Translations under genes and position numbers: made by a program
Shown here: positions 58,401-64,000 of the stretch, one piece after another
Numbering within the stretch: position 1 is the first letter of the stretch
Layout of the letters: each line of letters starts with the position of its first letter
The notes under the pieces: model-generated
The model's input: the letters and a program-made list of their open reading frames with translations, nothing else
The model's database searches: none
What the model was told of the DNA's origin: nothing
Source: Trametopsis cervina
Taxonomy: Eukaryota > Basidiomycota > Agaricomycetes > Polyporales > Irpicaceae
Direction: 5' to 3'
Length of the DNA: 64,000 nt
Assembly (NCBI GenBank): GCA_022385755.1
Contig: MU278348.1
Coordinates: forward strand, 965,035 to 1,029,034

Positions 58401-60021
58401 CATTGCGTGCCGTGGAATTGAGGTCGTCGAGGGATGCTCCCACGGTGGGTGGGACTGGTGAATGCGGCTGCAATAGTGATGACAGTTGAGAAGTGCGGGG
58501 CAGAGTCGGAGAGTGATGCGATGCCTCGCGCGATTGTAATGTGAATGGTATAAGCGGCACAGCAGCCTCGGATCCGCGTCTCTTCTTAAGTGGTGGTTCG
58601 CCCTCACGCTCAGTGAAGGGAGGTGAATGGGAGCGCGGCTTGCCCGACTCTGGAAGCGGGACTGCATGGACTTCAATAGGGTGTGGAGGGGCTGGTATAT
58701 GCGAGGACAGCGGGGGGGAGCGCAATAGTGTGGTCAATGACCCCGGCTTGGGAGAAGAGCGTTCCTGAGATACATCAGCATTCGTCTAGTGCATCGTAAC
58801 ATGACAGTTCGCAAAACTCACCTGCCCAGCATGTATGGCTGCACGTTCCAGTAATGGGCTTACACGAGCACTACCTCCATTCCTCTCGACCACAGGACTG
58901 GGATGTCTGCTCGTGCTAGCTGCACGAGCGACAGCCGCGGCCTCATCTTTCGATATTTCCCCACTCAATCGCCTCCTCTCCTGCGTGGCTGCTTGTACTA
59001 ACGCTTCCAGGCCTTCCATACCAACACCCTGAGTTACTGCGGGCGTAGTGGCGATGACTGGGCTCCTTGATGGCGAGTTCAGTATATGCGGCAAAGACGC
59101 CGCCGACACGCGCGATATCGGTGGTGAATCCGTGAGCAACGACGCGATTGTGTGTCTCGAGAGTGGACGCTGGGCAGGGACAGATGATACGGAAGGCGAC
59201 TGGCGTACGGCAGACTTGGTAGAGATAGTGGGACTGAGAGTGACGGGATATGACGCCTTGCGTATCGACGCGGTGGGTGAGACCGACGGTCGGGGAGCTG
59301 GTGGAGGGGGGACAGGAGAATGAACGTCGTGGTTGGGGGGAGAGGGTCTCTTGTCGCTCTTTGATGGACGCGCGACTAGGTGTTGAGGAGGGTAGGACGA
59401 CGTGGGGTTGATTAAGGAGTGAATCGAACTTGTCGAGTGTCGAGGAGAGCGTGATTGCTCGGCTATTTCATTCGATGACGATCGGGGACGATGCTGCGCT
59501 AAGTACTGCCCTTCTGCGGTTGCATGCGCGTGCGGGCGTGTCGAGTGGACGGACTCTGGCGAGGTCGACGTTGGGGTGAGAAAAGGTGAGTCGACGCGGG
59601 AGGAGTATCTTCGCTTGTTGTGGTCGCTGAGGTCCACGGCAGAAGGACTGGCCGAAGGGGCGGTGGCGCCGGCAGGGAGCCCTTGGAGGTTATCGAAGGC
59701 AATGTCCTTGAAACTTCTCCTCGCGACGGGTGAGGGCAGCGGCGGCGACAACTGAGAGGGCGGACTAGGAGATGGTGTGCGTCGTCGCAGGTGCAAGGCC
59801 GGCTGTAGAGATAAAGGGACTACATCTCCTCGCGCGCGCGTCGGATCACTCTCAGCACGGTGGGGGTGTTCTCTGCGCTGGGGATAGCCGCTGGGGCTCT
59901 GTGTGACGTGTCTTGAGGGGCTTGCGGCCGCGGGAGAGAGATGCGAAGGCCCAGCAACAGGAGAGGATGGAGAGTCGTCGGCGCACAGCAGAGAGGATAT
60001 GGCAAGACGGCGGCCGGCCAT
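55402..60021 (-). CDS. SPP1: COMPASS subunit Spp1/CFP1-like PHD-finger protein with very long disordered N-terminus
   Basis: H3K4me-reader subunit of the Set1 (COMPASS) methyltransferase. Exon 1 is 60021-58822, exon 2 is 58764-57142 and exon 3 is 57090-56657, with three more exons to TGA at 55402; about 1,440 residues. The PHD finger is 'LYCICKTKYDEDRVMIACDR', spliced to 'CDEWYHTQCVNM' and 'FICPVC' (56740-56500). Next come the C-terminal zinc-binding block 'YCSDDCAVRFMQSKIRRWGG' and 'WWCRGKKKCDRHAGWQKLRQ', which contact Set1 in this family. The acidic/Lys-rich end is 'KKGKKKKAEGP'. The first roughly 1,000 residues are Ser/Pro-rich, with Lys clusters and a conserved-looking start 'MAGRRLAISSLLC'. 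Yeast Spp1 is about 350 residues, so the N-terminal extension is large. No gene-fusion boundary is visible. Confidence 0.88.
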
Positions 60022-61170
60022 TGCGGGTGCAGGGCGATAAGCGAGGTGTGCGGCGGCGGTGGCGGGGTCGGGGGCGCGCTCGACGGGAATGGGGGCGTCG
60101 GGGCCAACAGCGGTGGTGGTGGTGAGGGGGAGAGCGTGCTGAGCTGGTTCCGAGGAAAGGGCGCGGAAGTCAGTCAGTCACGCCCACTTTCGATCTGTGC
60201 GTGTAAGCAATCGCGGCGAGCATTACTCGGCCACCCTCGCTGCTCAGCTGAGCCACCCTGTGCGCTAGCCGCCATCGATGCTGCCCTCCTCCTGCCGTGT
60301 ATTGCAGTGGGTAGCCATGTATCAAGCAAGTGCTGTATCAGGCACGGTCATGCAGGTCGCTTTGTTCCTGCGCAGCATCCCTGCGGGGAAGCGAGGGGAA
60401 GAGACAAGGCAAGGATATCTCTTGTATTGTGTAGCTCAGAGACACCAGGGGCAAGTGGGGAAACGGAACGTCCGTGTCCAAGGATCGACATCGGAGAATC
60501 ACCCTGCTGCATCACACGCTATCCTGCCCAGGGACGGGCAGAGCACGGAGAGGAGAGACAACCAATATAATTGCATTATGTATAGCGAAATCATGCAAAA
60601 GGCACAATAACATGTACAACGAGACATTGCGACGTGACTCACACAGCGACCACGAAGAGCCAACTGCTAGAACATAGTCCTATCATCAAAGCACGAGCCC
60701 GACGCACCCAAGTCCCATCGTTCACAACCGAGGTCTTCTCGTTCTCCAGCCCTTTTTGACGGTCTCAAGGTCCTCGACCCACTCCAGTCCTGCAAGCAGG
60801 CGGGCGAGTCATCGTCGAGATGCTTTTGAGGGCTGCAAAGGACAGCTGTGAGCGACAGACTCGACGACACCGACACCGACAGCACACGTACCTGTGTTTT
60901 GCGTTTGTGAAGAGCAGGCAGACGCCGGACCTGCCTCTTATAGTGTGGGAGATGAACTATACAGCGGTGGCTTGATCCGGACCCCGTGATTGTCGAGTCC
61001 CAGGCTGATTTTCGGGGTCCTGTGCATCCGCCGGACTCTGTGCCCATCGACGTCCAGACAGAAAAAAGTCGTTTTCCTGGTCAGCGCTCGCCGTTTGCCT
61101 CAAGACCCTCTTGCATCTACACGCAACGCACTCAGTTCGCTGATCGTCCAGTACAAGGGCCCCGTCAAGC
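60022..61170. other. GC-rich divergent intergenic region
   Basis: About 1.15 kb between the Spp1-like and STM1-like start codons, carrying both promoters and leaders. A G-rich stretch (GGCGGCGGTGGCGGGG and similar) lies at 60050-60130. Minus-strand frame 60667-61047 and plus frame 59941-60570 show biased composition but no domain, so no CDS is called. Confidence 0.4.
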
Positions 61171-62496
61171 ATGTCGGTGGCCACAAGAAACCCCTTCGCC
61201 CTCCTCGACGGTGCGTCTGCCTGCTTAACCCCTCTTTAGATCATCGTCGTCTTACCCACCGCCATCTTCATCGATATGCAGAAAATGAGTCCTCGAGTCC
61301 TTCCGCTGCTCCCGCCGCTGTGAAGCCCGCTGCTGCCGCCCCCGCCGCCGCTGCTGCTCCCACTCGCGGCGCACCAAGAGGCCGAGGAGGTGCTGCCGCT
61401 CGCGGCGGGCGATACTACCAGCGTGGTGGAAAGTCGTCGGGTCCTCGTGAGGGCCAGAATGGAGACATAGCTGCCGATGAAGCTGCTGGCGACGCTCCGA
61501 GGAAGCGATGTATGTGTTCTACGCTTAGATGACGTCCGATATCGCTAAATGCTGCGCCCCCTTTTCGATGCGATTCTGCTTCTTTTAATCGGAATCTCCA
61601 TCATCAGTCGACGGCGAAGGTCGTGGCCGTGGACGGGGAGGCCGAGGCCGCGGTGGTGACCGTGGCGACCGTGGTCGTGGCGGTCGCGGTCGCCCCTTCG
61701 ACAAGCACAGCGCCACCGGCAAGACGTACGTCGGCTATGCCATCTTCGAAGGAATATTTACTCACCCTGTCGTTCAGCGACACAGAGAAAAAGGTCAACC
61801 AGGGCTGGGGTGCTGAGGAAGGCAATGCTGAACTCAAGGCTGAGACCGCCGGAGAGACCGATGCTCAGGTTGAGGCAGGCGCGACCGCCACCGCTGAGGA
61901 GGCTGGCTGGGGTGCCCCTGCTGCTACTGACGATGCCTGGGCTGCTCCTGTGGAGACTACTGCTGCCGCAGATGCTGCTGCCGACGAGAAGCCTGAGGGT
62001 CGTCCCCGCCGTGAGCGCGAGCCTGAGGAGGAGGACAACACCCTCACCCTGGAGGAGTACCAGAAGCAACAGAAGGAGAAAGAGCTCGAGCTCGTTCCCA
62101 AGCTCGAAGCCCGTAAGGCCAACGAGGGCGATGACTCCATCTGGAAGGATGCTGTTGTTGTCAGCAAGAAGGATGAGGAGGACACCGCCTACTTCGTCGG
62201 AAAGGTTTGTCCCGATGACATGATCGCTATGCATACGTATATTGACAGATATGCTATAGAGCAAGTCCGCACCCAAGTCGCGCACTAAGAAGGAGGAGAA
62301 GGTCTTCCTCGAGATCGAAGCCCGCTTCGAGCGCCCTCAGCGTGGCGGCCCTCGTGGCCGTGGTGGTGAAGGTAGAGGAGACAGGCCCCCTCGTGGTGGT
62401 CGTGGACGTGGTGGCAGAGGCCGCGGTGCCAACGGCTATACCGGCGGACCTGCCCTCGACGTCGATGACCAGACGGCGTTCCCCTCCCTGGCGTAA
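61171..62496 (+). CDS. STM1: STM1 / SERBP1-like RGG-rich ribosome-associated protein
   Basis: Five exons: 61171-61210, 61282-61509, 61608-61725, 61778-62204 and 62260-62496, giving 349 residues with all phases consistent. The start 'MSVATRNPFALLDENES' is the Stm1 N-terminal motif, which in yeast sits in the mRNA channel of idle 80S ribosomes. An Ala-rich linker and RGG tracts ('GRGRGRGGRGRGG') precede 'RPFDKHSATGKTDTEKKVNQ' and 'GWGAEEG', the HABP4/PAI-RBP1 signature. The acidic central region has 'EEEDNTLTLEEYQKQQKEKE'. A second C-terminal RGG region (62340-62450) ends 'LDVDDQTAFPSLA'. Known roles of the family are ribosome preservation and mRNA binding. Nothing is broken. Confidence 0.93.
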
Positions 62497-62987
62497 AGAA
62501 GATCTTCGGCACCTAACGCTGGAGACTTCTAAAAGTCGCAAAATACAGACGGTCGATATTCAATGTTGTTGTTCAACAGTTCCCCCCTACTGTGTACTTG
62601 TCCCCACGATCTCCTCCTCCCCTGTGTGACCGCTGAATATGTTTGTTACATAGTGATGTGCATTTCGCATCTGTGTCCTTTCTTTAATGTCTCTCTGTTG
62701 TGCTCTCCCTCTCTCCTCTCCTTTTGTTCTCTCACCATGCATCATGCTCGATCTGTTTTCTTATGGTACTACCGTACTACCGTGACGCCTGCACACGCTC
62801 AGAACGAAAGGCTATGACATGACGAATTGCTGTCTGCGAATGTGCCCATAGTGAATCGTATAAGCTCGTACGTGCAGTCAACCGGTTTACACCAGAATAT
62901 CACGTATGTCGGCGCTATGCTTCAAAGCCAATCGATCTCAGACCTTTACCCTCACCCATCAAGACCTGCAATTGCGCAACATACCAG
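62497..62987. other. intergenic between two plus-strand genes
   Basis: About 490 bp. A pyrimidine-rich stretch after the STM1 stop (62570-62760) fits a highly expressed gene's 3' UTR. The promoter of the phosphatase gene must lie in the last 200 bp. Nothing else is recognised. Confidence 0.35.
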
Positions 62988-64000
62988 ATGATAGACACCA
63001 TCTACGTCGTCAGGCACGGTAAGTAATTGCTTGTACTCCAGCTACGCCGTCCATCTCAAAGGACCGAAGCTAGGCTATCGCTTGAATTGGGTGACGCAGA
63101 CCTGGTACGGTTGCCACAAATCAATCATGAAGCAGCAGATGATACTAACGCACGATTTCTTCTGAAGGAAAAGTGTAACAGGTAATTCGATACTGTAGCA
63201 CACGGAAGGAGTACCCACGTAATCTGCTTCGCCCTCAGGATTGCCTCGCGATCCTCCTCTAGCGGCGTTCGGTCACACACAGGCGCAAGAAGTAGCAGAC
63301 TACTTCCTTTCTTTACCAGAGGCTGAGAGACCTACTGCTATATTCTCATCCCCTTATTGTAAGAATTTCATCTGTGGCGTGTCTGAAACTACCTGCTAAT
63401 CGCTCTACTCCCCCAGATCGTTGTCTACAGACCTCGAAACCCATCTCTGTGGCTCTCAATGTTCCTATTTACGTTGAACACGGTAGGTCGGCTATACTAC
63501 ATGCTATAGGCATTTCTATGCATATGGAAGCTGACGGTTTCGTGATCGCGATGCAGGTCTCTCGGAGTGGTACTCGCCCGTAGAACCCAACTCGGGTCTC
63601 CATCCTCGCCCAGCTGCGGCTGAGGACCTGCAGAAGTATTTCTCTGAAATCGACCCGTCGTGGAGCTCGATATACTACCCGTCTCGCAAGGGAGAAGACG
63701 TCGGTCAATGCCATGATCGCGTAGAAGGTACGCTCAAGGCTCTCATTCCTGAAGTCGAGCACCGCTTCGAAGGCAAACACAAGCGCATACTGCTCGTCAG
63801 TCATGCGGCCACGATCATCGCGGTGAACCGCGCACTCCTGGGTGACCGGGAGGCCGCTATGAGGATTGGGTGCTGCTCTATGTCTGAGTTCAAGAGAACT
63901 TCAGGCCCAGAAGGAGAGATCGTTGGAGGATGGGATGCGGTCAAGTTGGGCGACGGAAGTCACATGAAAGAAGGGTCTACTAGGGACTGGGGCTTCGAAG
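62988..64000 (+). CDS. histidine-phosphatase (phosphoglycerate-mutase-like) protein, Tfc7-like; cut by the window end
   Basis: Exons 62988-63018, 63074-63104, 63168-63181 (14 nt) and 63239 onward, with at least two more. Spliced, the protein starts 'MIDTIYVVRHGYRLNWV', with the catalytic RHG, then 'TQTWKSVTGLPRDPPLAAFG', 'HTQAQEVADYF', 'AIFSSPYYRCLQTSKPI' and 'LSEWYSPVEP'. The second catalytic His is in 'ILLVSHAATIIAVNRALLG' (about 63780-63840). This belongs to the histidine phosphatase superfamily. The 'RHGYRLNW' start resembles fungal proteins related to the N-terminal domain of TFIIIC subunit Tfc7 (tau55). Whether it is a phosphatase or a TFIIIC subunit cannot be decided here. The frame is still open at 64000, so the C-terminus is missing. 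Confidence 0.85.

Noticed and set aside
60667..61047. 126-codon minus-strand open frame upstream of STM1
   Set aside because: Overlaps the STM1 leader, biased composition, no domain; likely chance in GC-rich DNA.
1..64000. RNA-processing 'cluster' (dsRBD, SKI2, SNU114, LSM1, tRNA/ELP5, STM1)
   Set aside because: The genes are on mixed strands, interleaved with unrelated ones, and each is a common housekeeping function; no co-regulation signal is visible.

Overview
This window is nuclear DNA of a filamentous fungus, most probably an agaricomycete basidiomycete. Genes are tightly packed and split by many short introns (about 50-80 nt, GT-AG with a few GC-AG). The proteins include typical fungal families: NTE1, a PDR-type ABC transporter, a Kre9-like GPI protein, a SUR7-like membrane protein and an SSP120-like EF-hand protein. 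I assigned gene models by joining reading frames across splice sites so that recognisable family motifs stay continuous. The species assignment is inference.

Layout: 0-6.4 kb holds a small dsRNA-binding-domain protein (-) and lysophospholipase NTE1 (-). 6.8-9.1 kb holds mitochondrial protease ATP23 (+) and a Ser/Thr-rich GPI-anchored wall protein (+). 9.5-15.7 kb holds an orphan multi-spanning membrane protein (-) and a 1210-residue disordered protein (+). 16.1-23.3 kb holds a mitochondrial isocitrate/2-methylisocitrate lyase (-) and exosome helicase SKI2 (+). 23.5-30.6 kb holds calnexin (-), spliceosomal GTPase SNU114 (-) and prefoldin subunit 1 (+). 30.6-33.2 kb holds an intronless orphan ORF and an 818-bp gene-free segment bounded by perfect 37-bp inverted repeats. 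33.3-39.1 kb is one full-length PDR ABC transporter (-). 41.0-47.2 kb holds an EF-hand secretory protein (+), cytosolic AspRS (-) and mitochondrial aspartate aminotransferase (+). 47.6-53.4 kb holds a 988-residue Ser-rich protein (+), a SUR7-like four-helix membrane protein (+) and LSM1 (-). 53.6-55.2 kb holds an intron-containing tRNA-Ser(UGA) (+) and Elongator subunit ELP5 (+). 55.4-62.5 kb holds a COMPASS Spp1/CFP1-like PHD protein (-) and an STM1-like RGG protein (+). 63.0-64.0 kb is a histidine-phosphatase gene cut by the window edge.

The genes are mostly single-copy housekeeping functions and do not form a pathway cluster. RNA-related functions are numerous (dsRBD, SKI2, SNU114, LSM1, tRNA-Ser/ELP5, STM1), but such genes are common, so I do not read this as one system. 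Two neighbour pairs are functionally suggestive: divergent AspRS / aspartate aminotransferase, and ELP5 beside a tRNA with a wobble uridine. The least explained pieces are the inverted-repeat element, the orphan ORF beside it, two GC-AG introns with the same donor hexamer, and very small coding exons.
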